NCBI GenBank assembly: GCA_964470995.1
Contig: CAYYEP010000002.1
Location: forward strand, 1-64,000
Origin: UBA5738 sp964470995
Lineage (GTDB): Bacteria > Patescibacteriota > Minisyncoccia > Minisyncoccales > UBA5738
Length of the DNA: 64,000 nt
Reading direction: 5' to 3'
The notes under the pieces are model-generated. The model had not been told where the DNA came from, searched no databases, and saw only the letters and a list, made by a program, of their open reading frames with translations. Positions 24,556 to 33,048 of this stretch are shown one piece after another. How positions within the stretch are numbered: the first letter of the stretch is position 1; each line of letters starts with the position of its first letter. A program made the translations under genes and the position numbers.

Positions 24556-26013
24556 TTATCTTAATAACGAAATAAGTTTTTTAATAGATTTTTTTAAATC
24601 TACTTCATTTACTGAATCATTATTTGTGTTTTCGGGATGGTGAATAATATTTCTAATTTTTGTCGGCAAAGTTCTTGTTTGGGTTTCGGTTGACATATCT
24701 TTTTTGAGACGAATGTATTGTTGATCCTGTATAATTCCTTTAGCAATAAGATATTTTTCGAATTCTTCTTCGTAATAATTTTTTTCATCTTCAAGAATTG
24801 CTCTTGCCTGGACAAAACCATAAAGTTCATTATGAAACTCAACCGACAAGACACCAAAAGCGTGATAGTTTATCTCACCCCATGTCGGGCTCGAAGCGCC
24901 AAATAAATCGAACTCTTCCCCTATCTTAGCCTCATTTAATCCATTTTCTTTTGAAAAAACATTCATTGAGTGTGTTTCCTTTTTATATTTTTTCAACAAA
25001 TAAGGCGAATGCGTGATGATAAAAATCTGCGACTTTTGAGAAATTTTCTCAAGGGCGTCAAGAAGTTTGTTTTGTGCTTGTGGATGTAAAAATGTTTCCG
25101 GCTCGTCAATAAAAAATAATATCGGTTTTGAAACGCCATTTCCATCGTTTGCCGATATGTCGGCATAAACTTGAATTAGCGCCAATGCCAAAGCCCTTTG
25201 CATTCCTGTACCCTTCTCTGAACTTTTTGTCTCAATACCGCCTTCCGACAAAGCAATATTCCCACTTTTAAAAAAACTATCAAGTTCTGGCAACGAAAAA
25301 CTAAATCTTACCTCGGTATCCCCATATTGTTCAGACAAAATCTGTTGTATTTTTTCTTCAATTGGTTCTAGAGTCTTAGCTAAGCTGTTTTCACCTTCTC
25401 CAAAAGTTTCTTTATGAGATTGTCTAAATTTTTCCCAAGTATCCGAAGTTATGAAATTTTTTGTTATCGCGTTGATAATTTTCCCACTAATTTTTGTTTT
25501 TGAAAAATCAGAAATCTCGCCAGAGTTTGTATCGGCCCAAACAAATTGGGCGTCAAAAAGCGCAGTAATTGTATTGTCAATACCTGTCGGATTTTCAAAT
25601 TGCTTTGTTGACGGATTAAAAACGCGGACATGAGCAACGGTTAAATTTTTATCCTTATTATTTTGCTTAATTTTTGTTTCTTCACTGGAGCGCATAATTC
25701 GTAAACTTTTTTGTCCATTTGTATCTATTAAGCATGATTGGTATTTTTTAAGTGCCTCTGTTCCAACGAGCGTTTCAATATCATCACCGTTAAATTCAAT
25801 TTCGACTGAAACAAAATCATTACCTTCTAACTCAGTTTTCGTTATGACTTCATTTCTGTCTTTTTTCGTTCGTATAAAATCTATTGCCTCAAAAACAGAC
25901 GACTTGCCACAGTTATTATCGCCAACAAAAAAATTTATTCCCTTATCAAACTTAATTTCATGATCACCCATAAATCCCTTAAAGTTATGAAGTTTTATTT
26001 TTGAAATATACAT
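24556..26013 (-). CDS. RecF/OLD-like ATPase with C-terminal RNxxxH motif
   Basis: 485-aa SMC/RecF-type ATPase. Walker A is VGDNNCGKSS (about 29-38); a signature-like SSEKGTGMQRALALAL and Walker B ILFFIDEPETFLHPQAQ follow at about 264-310, then the H-loop IFIITHSP. No TOPRIM domain is present. The C-terminal ~130 residues (EINYHAFGVLSVEFHNELYG through to the end) carry LPTKIRNIIHHPEN, matching the RNxxxH motif of HEPN ribonucleases. It precedes DUF2130. ATPase plus effector pairs are typical of defence systems, so a role in phage or plasmid exclusion is inferred. ATG at 26013 is family-like (MYISKIKLHNFKGF). Confidence 0.8.
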   Translation of the reverse strand: MYISKIKLHNFKGFMGDHEIKFDKGINFFVGDNNCGKSSVFEAIDFIRTKKDRNEVITKTELEGNDFVSVEIEFNGDDIETLVGTEALKKYQSCLIDTNGQKSLRIMRSSEETKIKQNNKDKNLTVAHVRVFNPSTKQFENPTGIDNTITALFDAQFVWADTNSGEISDFSKTKISGKIINAITKNFITSDTWEKFRQSHKETFGEGENSLAKTLEPIEEKIQQILSEQYGDTEVRFSFSLPELDSFFKSGNIALSEGGIETKSSEKGTGMQRALALALIQVYADISANDGNGVSKPILFFIDEPETFLHPQAQNKLLDALEKISQKSQIFIITHSPYLLKKYKKETHSMNVFSKENGLNEAKIGEEFDLFGASSPTWGEINYHAFGVLSVEFHNELYGFVQARAILEDEKNYYEEEFEKYLIAKGIIQDQQYIRLKKDMSTETQTRTLPTKIRNIIHHPENTNNDSVNEVDLKKSIKKLISLLR

Positions 26014-26039
26014 TGTTTCTTTGTGCTTAATAATCAATC

Positions 26040-26257
26040 TTTTATAAACCTTTACCCAGCAAACCATGAGGAAAAATTTCTTTGTCGATTTGTATTCCTC
26101 GGTTCACAATCAACAGGTCCAACAAACAATAAAATGTCACAACCAATCTTCCTTCTTTAATCAATCATTGTTCCGAAAAAACAAGCTGCGCGCGCATATC
26201 CAAAACGCACATTAACCTAACAATCATTAATAAAAGATTAATTTTTATAAACCTTTA
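26040..26257. repeat. 15-bp direct repeat pair flanking 188 bp
   Basis: TTTTATAAACCTTTA occurs at 26040-26054 and again at 26243-26257, in similar AT-rich context (AATCAATCT before one, AGATTAATT before the other). The intervening DNA, upstream of the ATPase gene, holds no ORF. Confidence 0.6.
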
Positions 26258-26260
26258 ACA

Positions 26261-26292
26261 AGTATATACTAAGTATATACTTAGTATATACT
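26261..26292. promoter_or_regulatory. Three phased palindromic operators, AGTATATACT x3
   Basis: The perfect palindrome AGTATATACT occurs at 26261-26270, 26272-26281 and 26283-26292, an 11-bp period, so all copies face the same side of the helix. On the minus strand the array overlaps a possible promoter, TTGGTT with 16-base spacing to TATACT, that would transcribe the ATPase/DUF2130 pair with a ~250-base leader. It looks like a cooperative repressor site; the repressor is not identified. Confidence 0.65.
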
Positions 26293-26340
26293 TAACCAAA
26301 ACAAAGGAATTCCAGCTATCCCAATTTCAACAGATGCCGT

Positions 26341-26370
26341 AAACCCCGTTTTCCGTAAGGAAAACGGGGT
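26341..26370 (-). terminator. Perfect 13-bp hairpin after ybhB
   Basis: AACCCCGTTTTCC and GGAAAACGGGGTT flank a GTAA loop. It is 54 bases beyond the ybhB-like stop and separates it from the ATPase operon's operator region. Confidence 0.7.
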
Positions 26371-26423
26371 TGATATACATATCCGTATCCAATATATTAA
26401 ACGCTCATCTCTTGCTCTAAATT

Positions 26424-26891
26424 TTAACGGTAGCGGGCCATCAATTCGGCCCGCTCCAGAATATGGCCCTCCATCGCCGCTTTCAACTGCGGCCCGGTCG
26501 TCGCCTCGGGAAGATTCAGCTTCACGTCTAGGGCGTAAAGATCAAAATAATACCGGTGCGTCCCGCTGGGCGGGCAAGGTCCGATGTAAAAATTATGTTT
26601 ATCGGTAGTTGCTCCCTGTGTCGCGCCCGCAGGCACCGAATCGGCATCAATGGTTTTGGTTTTGGGATCGATGTTCCACACCACCCAGTGGTAATACGTC
26701 CCCGCCGGCGCGTCCGGATCGCGCAATATCAGCGCCAGTGATCTTGCTTCTTCGGGCACATCCGCAAACACCAGCGGCGGACTCATCCCCTCGCCGTCGC
26801 AAGTGTAATCATTCGGAAAAATACCATTGTGGTTAAAAAGCGGACTGCCTATTTGCATCCCGCTTTCCTGAATATCTCTTTCCTCATCCAT
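26424..26891 (-). CDS. YbhB/YbcL family Raf kinase inhibitor-like protein
   Basis: 155-aa PEBP-family protein. Motifs are GIFPNDYTCDGEGMSPPLVF, LALILRDPDAPAGTYYHWVVWNID and PSGTHRYYFDLYALD, with the ligand-pocket residues D, P, H of DPDAPxGTYYHW and GTHRYxF. Bacterial members are cytoplasmic with undefined ligands. No export signal. Monocistronic, ending at a hairpin. Confidence 0.93.
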   Translation of the reverse strand: MDEERDIQESGMQIGSPLFNHNGIFPNDYTCDGEGMSPPLVFADVPEEARSLALILRDPDAPAGTYYHWVVWNIDPKTKTIDADSVPAGATQGATTDKHNFYIGPCPPSGTHRYYFDLYALDVKLNLPEATTGPQLKAAMEGHILERAELMARYR

Positions 26892-26904
26892 ATTTTAATT
26901 ATTG

Positions 26905-27013
26905 TTATTTATCTGCCAAGAATACCCCGCCGGCTTTGCCGCGGGGATGAACGGCTGCCCGTAGCATAGCGGAGGCTAATAACTTACTTTTCCCAACTCG
27001 TAGCGTAAGCGGA
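26905..27013 (-). repeat. Dispersed intergenic repeat, long form, 5'-truncated
   Basis: Inverted copy reading (plus strand) TTATTTATCTGCC, AATACCCCGCCGGCTTTGCC, GCGGGGATGAACGGCTGCCC, GGAGGCTAATAACTTACTTT and AACTCGTAGCGTAAGCGG. The GGTATTCC and CCCCGGGG end is missing. Confidence 0.75.
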
Positions 27014-27073
27014 TATGATTGTTCGATATATAAAAATTTTCTCATACGCCAATTAACCGGCGGTTAAAAACAA

Positions 27074-28807
27074 TTACAAAAGAAGCCTTGCCAAGCGCAA
27101 CTCATCGTAGCTGGCAAAATCCTGGCCCACCAATTCCATCGCCGGTTTCAGCGGATAACAACCCTCGGCGTTGCGGCACTTGCGCAACGCGGCCTTCAAC
27201 TGAATCATCTTGCCCATGCCAAAATTTTTTACCAGGCAGGAAAAATCTTTCGCCAACCCAGTTTCTTTCATTTTTTCGCAATGATCAATGATGGTCGAAG
27301 CCTTCATATTGCGCGCAAAAACCAACTCTTCCAGCGACATCCCCTTCTCCAGCAACTCGCGCGTTACCTGAACCGTATTCGGCTTTTTCTCTTTCTTGGC
27401 TTTTGGTTTTTTTGCCGCCTTTGCCGCCGTGCGGCCTTGCGCAAAAACGGGCCCTGCGGCCAGCCGGCGCGGAAGGAATATTTGCTTTGAATGTTCTTCC
27501 GATTCTCCCTTTATTTTTTTGTCGAACTCCAGCACATCCGCACTAACCCGCAACGCCACATCATTGAACCCCGCCAGCGACAACCCTGCCGACGACCGCA
27601 CCCGCGACAAGGCCACGTAACCCATTCCCGCCTCGAACGACTGGCGCAAATCAACCAGCGCAGCGTCCAAGCTCATTCCCTGGCTCTTATGCACCGTGAT
27701 CGCCCAAGCCAAACGCAACGGATACTGGTTGATCTCGGCCTTAATATCCCCATCCTCGGCAATATGCCAGCTGGCCGGCCCGGCGTCGATCAAATCCCCT
27801 GCCGACGTGCGCACCATAATACGCTCTTCTCCCAGATGCTCGATCACTCCCAGTGTCCCGTTAACATAGCCCTCCTCGAAATTGTTCTTAACAAACATTA
27901 CCCGCGCCCCGGTCTTAAGACGCAACGTCGCCGGCGCCAAACAGCTTTTCTGCAATCGCTCGGAAAGCGCTGGCGGCCCGATAAGCTGCATTTTATAATG
28001 AAATTCCTTCCCGGGCAGTTTAGCCAGTTCCAAATCGTTTTCAATATCGACGTCAACATTATGGGTATAAAGCTTGGTCGGCTCAACCGGCAATATTATG
28101 CCGGCATTAACCCGGCTTTGCAAATACTGTTGCACGCGATTTCCGGCGGCATTATCCCGGATGGCATTTAACGCCGCCAAAAAATCGGCGTCGCTCGTCC
28201 GGTGCTGTTCCTCCAGATAACATATTTTCAGGTCCAGTTCCCGCCACGCCCGCGACTCATAGGCAAATTTTGCTTCTCCATAATTTTCGCTCTCTTCGCC
28301 GGAAAACATGCTGGTTTGCGTTTTTAACCTTCTTTTGCCTTGTCCCGGATCTTCCGGGGCCCGCCGCCGCTTAATCGGCGGCAACTGGAAAAAATCGCCG
28401 CACAGCACCACCTGCACGCCGCCAAACGGCGCGTCGGTCCGTTTGAATGCGCGGAATAACCTGTCGGCCAAATCCAGCTGGTAATGCGCCAGCATCGATA
28501 TTTCGTCAATCACCAGCACCTGGGTATTCAAAAACCTCTGCCGCAAATAACCCCGTTTGGTAATTTCTTTAATTTCGGCCTCCGACAAATCATCATGAAC
28601 CCCCATCCCTGTCCACGAGTGAATCGTAATCCCGTTCAAATGCGTGGCCGCAATCCCCGTCGATGCCGTTACCGCCGCATTGATTCCTCCCTGCGCCAGC
28701 CAATCGATATAGCGGTTCAACAAAAAAGTTTTACCGCTTCCCGCCGCCCCGGTAATAAACACGTTTTTGCCTGATTTCAGTATTCTTAGTGCCTGTTCCT
28801 GGGTCAT
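27074..28807 (-). CDS. Pif1-type helicase with C-terminal helix-turn-helix
   Basis: 577-aa SF1B helicase. Motif I is ITGAAGSGKTFLLNRY (residues 18-33), then ASTGIAATHLNGITIHSWTG (Ia), VLVIDEISML (II), VVLCGDFFQLPP (III), and the C-terminal core with YPLRLAWAITVHKSQGMSLDAALVDL (V) and GMGYVALSRVRSSAGLSL (VI). After a Lys/Ala linker (about 460-475) a helical ~95-residue domain (VTRELLEKGMSLEELVFAR, IIDHCEKM) resembles HTH_40 found on RecQ/Pif1 relatives. It likely unwinds DNA at forks or G-quadruplexes. Divergent from the gene at 28932. Confidence 0.92.
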   Translation of the reverse strand: MTQEQALRILKSGKNVFITGAAGSGKTFLLNRYIDWLAQGGINAAVTASTGIAATHLNGITIHSWTGMGVHDDLSEAEIKEITKRGYLRQRFLNTQVLVIDEISMLAHYQLDLADRLFRAFKRTDAPFGGVQVVLCGDFFQLPPIKRRRAPEDPGQGKRRLKTQTSMFSGEESENYGEAKFAYESRAWRELDLKICYLEEQHRTSDADFLAALNAIRDNAAGNRVQQYLQSRVNAGIILPVEPTKLYTHNVDVDIENDLELAKLPGKEFHYKMQLIGPPALSERLQKSCLAPATLRLKTGARVMFVKNNFEEGYVNGTLGVIEHLGEERIMVRTSAGDLIDAGPASWHIAEDGDIKAEINQYPLRLAWAITVHKSQGMSLDAALVDLRQSFEAGMGYVALSRVRSSAGLSLAGFNDVALRVSADVLEFDKKIKGESEEHSKQIFLPRRLAAGPVFAQGRTAAKAAKKPKAKKEKKPNTVQVTRELLEKGMSLEELVFARNMKASTIIDHCEKMKETGLAKDFSCLVKNFGMGKMIQLKAALRKCRNAEGCYPLKPAMELVGQDFASYDELRLARLLL

Positions 28808-28931
28808 TGATCTTATTTATCCTATAATACGGTTATATCCTTATTATTATACTATCAAACCGCCAGTAGCCAAACAAAGGGTTTTCTGCTATGCTATCTT
28901 TGAATTTAAACAAAACCAACACTTAACAAAT

Positions 28932-29708
28932 ATGAATAATTTTACTGCCAAACTGGAGAGCGCAACCGTAAAAATAAAAACCGGCATCTCAAATATCGCC
29001 AAAAATAAAAAAATGTCAGCGGCAATCATATCCGGCATCGGCCTGGTTATCGTTGCCGGCATTGCCTGGCAATACATCGCGTCCAATAACGGCGGCGGCA
29101 ATAAAGACAATGAACCCGAAAGCAAGTTAAGCCCTCTCAACTGCCAGTATATCGTTGAAGGCCAGGTGGTAACGCTCAAAGACGGTAAAGAAGATTCTAC
29201 CTCCCCTTATGGCAATCAAAAAATGACCACCGAGATCGTCGGTGAAGCGGCCAAAGGCGACTTCAATTCCGACGGGCAAAAGGACTATGCTGTCATTATC
29301 ACGCAAAAAACCGACGGCGACGTGGGAATTTATTACTACGCCGCGATCGCCCTGGCCGACGAAAACGCCGGCATCATCGCAGGCACAGTCGCCGTACCCC
29401 TGGGAGATCGCATCGCGATCCAAGATTCGGCCATCGTTAATCAAGCTTTCCGTGTCAATTATCTTGATTGGAAAACTGATGGCGACGCGGTCGAGCCTTC
29501 TCCTACCCAGCCCGTAACCAAAACCTTTATTCTTGACGGCATCATGCTCAAGGAAATCACCGGAAAACGCGCCACCGCCCAAGTCGAAGCCGAATGCACC
29601 GACAACAGCGGCGAATGGAATGCCGACGCCTCCGAATGTAAGGGCTTGGCTAAAGAATGGTGCGAGCAGAACACCGGCACATTCAACAACGGTACCTGCA
29701 AATTCTAA
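28932..29708 (+). CDS. Membrane-anchored surface protein of unknown function
   Basis: 258-aa protein: basic N-terminus, one membrane helix (about 28-48), Gly/Asn linker, then an extracellular domain including GDFNSDGQKDYAVIITQ, an FG-GAP-like DFNxDGxxDxA calcium-type loop (about 105-113), and a C-terminal Cys pair region (CTDNSGEWNADASECKGL, CEQNTGTFNNGTCKF). The C-terminal repeats (W or F, then NGTC) recur in Patescibacteria surface proteins. ATG at 28932 begins MNNFTAK. A 12-bp terminator follows. Role unknown. Confidence 0.7.
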   Translation: MNNFTAKLESATVKIKTGISNIAKNKKMSAAIISGIGLVIVAGIAWQYIASNNGGGNKDNEPESKLSPLNCQYIVEGQVVTLKDGKEDSTSPYGNQKMTTEIVGEAAKGDFNSDGQKDYAVIITQKTDGDVGIYYYAAIALADENAGIIAGTVAVPLGDRIAIQDSAIVNQAFRVNYLDWKTDGDAVEPSPTQPVTKTFILDGIMLKEITGKRATAQVEAECTDNSGEWNADASECKGLAKEWCEQNTGTFNNGTCKF

Positions 29709-29718
29709 AATTGTACTT

Positions 29719-29746
29719 AAAATCCCGCGGAGCGCCGCGGGATTTT
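29719..29746. terminator. Perfect 12-bp terminator
   Basis: AAAATCCCGCGG and CCGCGGGATTTT flank AGCG; A/T ends on both sides make it bidirectional between converging genes. Confidence 0.9.
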
Positions 29747-29804
29747 ATTTTTCCCAGAAACACCAAAAGATATTTAAATTTGTTATTTTTAACGCGCGCC
29801 TTGC

Positions 29805-30101
29805 TTAGCTGTTTATCTCGTTGCGCCCCAACCACGCGGAAAACAATGTCGCCCAAATCACAAACGGAAAAAACACCAGCGACAACGCCCCGTAAATCAC
29901 ATAACGTCTCTCGAAATTTATCGAAATGCCGATCAGCGATAATATAACAATCACCGCCAAAGGCGTATACCACACCGGATCAAAAAATATCGCCCACAAT
30001 ATCCCCGCCCCCAAAAAACCAACGCAAAAATCAAGCTTTTTTAAAAGCTTCTTGTCGCGGTAAAAATCGTAATCGAACCTTTTTGCGGGCATTCCGTACA
30101 T
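29805..30101 (-). CDS. Small membrane protein, 98 aa
   Basis: Basic N-terminus (about 1-22, rich in Lys/Arg/Asp/Tyr) then three hydrophobic stretches (about 26-41, 45-60, 68-88). CVGFLGAGILWAIFF echoes FLVGFLGPAVLVFYW in the 35-aa ORF at 30277, so the two may be related microprotein types. Unknown family. An alternative start (MPAKRF) lies three codons in. The region 30102-30276 holds no gene. Confidence 0.55.
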   Translation of the reverse strand: MYGMPAKRFDYDFYRDKKLLKKLDFCVGFLGAGILWAIFFDPVWYTPLAVIVILSLIGISINFERRYVIYGALSLVFFPFVIWATLFSAWLGRNEINS

Positions 30102-30276
30102 ATTAAGGTATTCTATTCACACCCCACCATAGATACGCACTGGTAATGGGAATTCTTCAAATCGGTTAATTCCTAAATTACGCACCAAAAATACGGGTCT
30201 TGTAATCTAATTTGAATATACTAAAAAAAATATTTTGTCAATAGCAACAGGTTCCGGAAAAATAGTCTTATAACGG

Positions 30277-30384
30277 TTAGCGTCCATTAGTAATATTCTT
30301 ATCCGATTTTAAAGACCAATAAAAAACTAAAACTGCCGGCCCCAAAAAACCAACTAAAAATTCGATAATTTTTGCAAATTTCAT
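30277..30384 (-). CDS. 35-aa single-helix microprotein downstream of mutM
   Basis: ATG at 30384, two bases after the mutM stop. MKFAKIIEFLVGFLGPAVLV forms one membrane helix and the tail is polar (SDKNITNGR). The close spacing suggests co-transcription with mutM. No ribosome site is obvious. Tentative. Confidence 0.4.
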   Translation of the reverse strand: MKFAKIIEFLVGFLGPAVLVFYWSLKSDKNITNGR

Positions 30385-30385
30385 A

Positions 30386-31189
30386 TTATTTTTGGCATTT
30401 AGGGCAGTAAAATGTGCTCCGGCCGGATTGTTTTTTGCGCGCCACCTCGCCGGAACAGCCAAAACATTTCTGGCCGTCGCGCTGATAAACAAGAAAATGC
30501 TTCTGATAACACCCCGTGCCGCCATCCAGCTGGCGGTACCACTCATCCTTGCCCGAAGATCCCTTGCATTCGATGGCCTTCTTTAAAATTTTTTGTATCG
30601 CCTCGTAAAGCGCACCGGCTTCTTTTTGGTTTAAAGAATTTGCCGCCCGGAACGGATCGATCCGCGCCGCAAAAAGCGATTCGTTGGCGTAGATATTCCC
30701 AATACCCGCGATCTTGGCTTGATCCATCAGCAATATCTTTATCGGTCTGCGCGTTTTTTCCAGCACCGCCGAAAAATTATCCAAAGTAAAGCTATCCGTA
30801 AACGGCTCTATAGCGCCGTTACTTTCTTCCTTGTAATTCTTTACCAGTCGCATCCACGCGAATTTTCGCGAATCGTTGAACAGCAGCCGCGTTCCGTCGC
30901 TAAAATATAAAATTACCCGCGTAAACCGCCGGCCGAAATTTTCACCGGCCTTTTCCAAAAAAAGCTGGCCGTTAAGCTTAAAATGAATCAATAACGCGCT
31001 GCCGTCATCCAGCAGTATCCGAAGCACCTTGGCTGTCCTCCCCGCGCCAATGATTTTTTTTCCGGCCGGCGCCTCGGCATTGCCTTCAAACATTTTTGAC
31101 TCAAGCACCTCAACGCAATCGATAGTTTTACCCGTCACCGCCGCCTCCAGCTGTCTTTTAATTGTCTCCACTTCCGGTAGTTCCGGCAT
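30386..31189 (-). CDS. mutM: Formamidopyrimidine-DNA glycosylase
   Basis: 267-aa bifunctional glycosylase/AP lyase removing 8-oxoguanine. The N-terminus is PELPEVETI with catalytic Pro2 and Glu3 (after Met removal), Lys in VRLDDGSALLIHFKLNGQLF-like context, the H2TH region DQAKIAGIGNIYANESLFAARIDP, and the C-terminal zinc finger C-x2-C...C-x2-C (CFGCSGEVARKK, FYCPKC). Two further fragments of the start of such a gene lie upstream. The microprotein at 30277 follows. Confidence 0.95.
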   Translation of the reverse strand: MPELPEVETIKRQLEAAVTGKTIDCVEVLESKMFEGNAEAPAGKKIIGAGRTAKVLRILLDDGSALLIHFKLNGQLFLEKAGENFGRRFTRVILYFSDGTRLLFNDSRKFAWMRLVKNYKEESNGAIEPFTDSFTLDNFSAVLEKTRRPIKILLMDQAKIAGIGNIYANESLFAARIDPFRAANSLNQKEAGALYEAIQKILKKAIECKGSSGKDEWYRQLDGGTGCYQKHFLVYQRDGQKCFGCSGEVARKKQSGRSTFYCPKCQK

Positions 31190-31286
31190 ATTTAATAAAT
31201 TAAAATTGACTCCGCAAAACCATAAATAAAAAATTAATTTGTCTTTGCGGTTGTTTTTATCGGCTGATTTTAAGAATTCCCGTCCC

Positions 31287-31334
31287 TCAGCCCTGATCTT
31301 CTCTTATTGTCTCCACCTCCGGCAGTTCCGGCAT
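31287..31334 (-). pseudogene. mutM 5' fragment, copy A
   Basis: ATG then codons for MPELPEVETIREDQG and a TGA. The first 29 bases match the mutM start with two differences, and similarity continues ~20 bases upstream of the ATG (ATATTTAAT). The peptide stops after 15 residues, so it is a relic rather than a gene. Confidence 0.7.
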
Positions 31335-31432
31335 ATTTAATTGATTAAAATAAATCCGCTGAACGCAAGGAAAAACGCAACCCATTTTATGCTTTTCTTT
31401 TTTTAAAAGCTTTTTCTTGTCAATCTATTGTA

Positions 31433-31471
31433 TCATTTTCTTATTGTCTCCACCTCCGGCAGTTCCGGCAT
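31433..31471 (-). pseudogene. mutM 5' fragment, copy B
   Basis: ATG, MPELPEVETIRK, TGA. Identical to copy A over 30 bases (TATTGTCTCCACCTCCGGCA then GTTCCGGCAT on the plus strand). Its upstream edge runs directly into the 5' end region of the spermidine-synthase gene. Confidence 0.7.
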
Positions 31472-31486
31472 ATTAATTGTTCTTGG

Positions 31487-32992
31487 TTAACGTCGCACTA
31501 AATCCAGAACGTATTTTTCGACCGGCGCCAGATCATCGGTCAGCACCGGCGCCCGAACCGCCCCCGCCATATCGATGCGAGTTTTAAGATAACCGTCTAA
31601 AAACGGATCCAAATTAGTCCATTGCGGCTCCTGCGTCGATTTTAACGCAACCAGCACGTAATTGGAAACTTCATCGGCATCAGTTTCGGCGTTGGTCTTA
31701 AAAACATAAACCTGTCTAAACACTTGCTTATAGGTAGCATACATTGAACGCAACATCTTGCTTTTGGCGCCCTCGCTCGAAGACCCGACATTCACCAATA
31801 CCGCCCCGTCGCTATCCAGCGCCATATCGATTTTTCGCGCCGCTTCAACCGTCGCCAAATGAAACGGCGGCGAAATCGAATCGAAAGCGTCAATATAAAC
31901 GCAATCGTACTTTGTTTTGTTTTGATTCAAAAAAACCCTGCCATCCGCGTTTATTATCGTCAACCGCGCGTCATCCTTCAAGTTAAAATATTTTTTTGAA
32001 ATTTCGGTTAACCCGGGATCGATCTCAACCACATCGATAGTCGCCTCCGGATACGATTTTAAAAAACCTTTTGGAAAAGAATACGCGCCGCCGCCAATCA
32101 TTAGCGTTTTTTTAATACCCGGATTAAAATGATCTCCCAATAAAAAATATTTGCAATAAGGAGTAACCAACTCGTCGCTAGGATGCCCGCCGTATATATT
32201 CATCAGCGATTGGCCGCTAAACCGGTCGATACCCAGAACCCGCGTTGTTAGCAAACTGTTCACCTTGATATCTTTCACCTCATAACGGGTATAGGCGGTA
32301 TCGAATGTCATTACCGGCGGAGCCGCTGTACGCGACCCCAAAAAAAACAACCATAGAACGGCCGCCGCCAGCGTTGCCGCCTGCCACAACCGGAATTCCT
32401 TAAAATCAACCGCCATTGACGCCCCCGCCAGCGTTGCCGCCATCAAGACATTTATCTGTTCCGCCGGAAGAATACCGATCATCCAAAATCCGGAAATAAA
32501 AGTTCCAAAAATACTGCCGATGGTCGAAATTGCGTAAAGATTTCCTACCTCCCGGCCGCTTTTCTGAATTTCATCGATCTTTAGGCGCGCCGCGTAAGGT
32601 GAAATGATCCCAAGTATCATATTGGGCACCGCAAAAAGCGCCAGCGCCGAAAATAACGCCCCCCAGCGGACATCGGTCGCGTTCGCGATCCAATCACCCG
32701 CGTCAAGAATCGCGCCTTTGCTCCCGGCCATCGCCAAAACCGCCAAAGCCGCGCATAGTATCGTAAACGCCAGTATCCCCCGGCGGGGATTCAGCGTCGA
32801 AATCCTCCCTCCCAGCCAGTAGCCCAAACTTAAACTCCCCAGTATCACCCCAATGATACTGGACCAAACATAAAGCGAGGTGCCAAAATAAGGCGCCATG
32901 AAGCGCGTCCCCGCAAGTTCTAAAATCATCACTACCGCTCCGCAGATAAAAACCGCTATCTCCAGATTATATTTTTCGGTTGGTAATTTCAT
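31487..32992 (-). CDS. Fused MFS-like membrane domain / spermidine synthase-like methyltransferase fold
   Basis: 501-aa protein. Residues 1-215 hold about seven helices with VVMILELAGTRFMAPYFGTSLYVWSSIIGV (the typical opening of this fusion family). Residues 230-501 form a spermidine-synthase-like Rossmann domain: TLMIGGGAYSFPKGFLKSYP (GGGxYxxP), DVVEIDPGLTEISKKYF, INADGRVFL and DCVYIDAF. Such fusions are common and their substrate is unknown; a polyamine product is possible but unproven. ATG at 32992. The stop lies 15 bases from mutM relic B. Confidence 0.85.
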   Translation of the reverse strand: MKLPTEKYNLEIAVFICGAVVMILELAGTRFMAPYFGTSLYVWSSIIGVILGSLSLGYWLGGRISTLNPRRGILAFTILCAALAVLAMAGSKGAILDAGDWIANATDVRWGALFSALALFAVPNMILGIISPYAARLKIDEIQKSGREVGNLYAISTIGSIFGTFISGFWMIGILPAEQINVLMAATLAGASMAVDFKEFRLWQAATLAAAVLWLFFLGSRTAAPPVMTFDTAYTRYEVKDIKVNSLLTTRVLGIDRFSGQSLMNIYGGHPSDELVTPYCKYFLLGDHFNPGIKKTLMIGGGAYSFPKGFLKSYPEATIDVVEIDPGLTEISKKYFNLKDDARLTIINADGRVFLNQNKTKYDCVYIDAFDSISPPFHLATVEAARKIDMALDSDGAVLVNVGSSSEGAKSKMLRSMYATYKQVFRQVYVFKTNAETDADEVSNYVLVALKSTQEPQWTNLDPFLDGYLKTRIDMAGAVRAPVLTDDLAPVEKYVLDLVRR

Positions 32993-33048
32993 TTAAAAAA
33001 TGCCGGCGGGAAACCGGCAACCACCGCACAAAAGCAATTTCTTTAAAA

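Noticed and set aside
26261..26292. Origin iterons
   Set aside because: Only three 11-bp-phased palindromes and no initiator gene or AT-rich unwinding element pattern; an operator is simpler.
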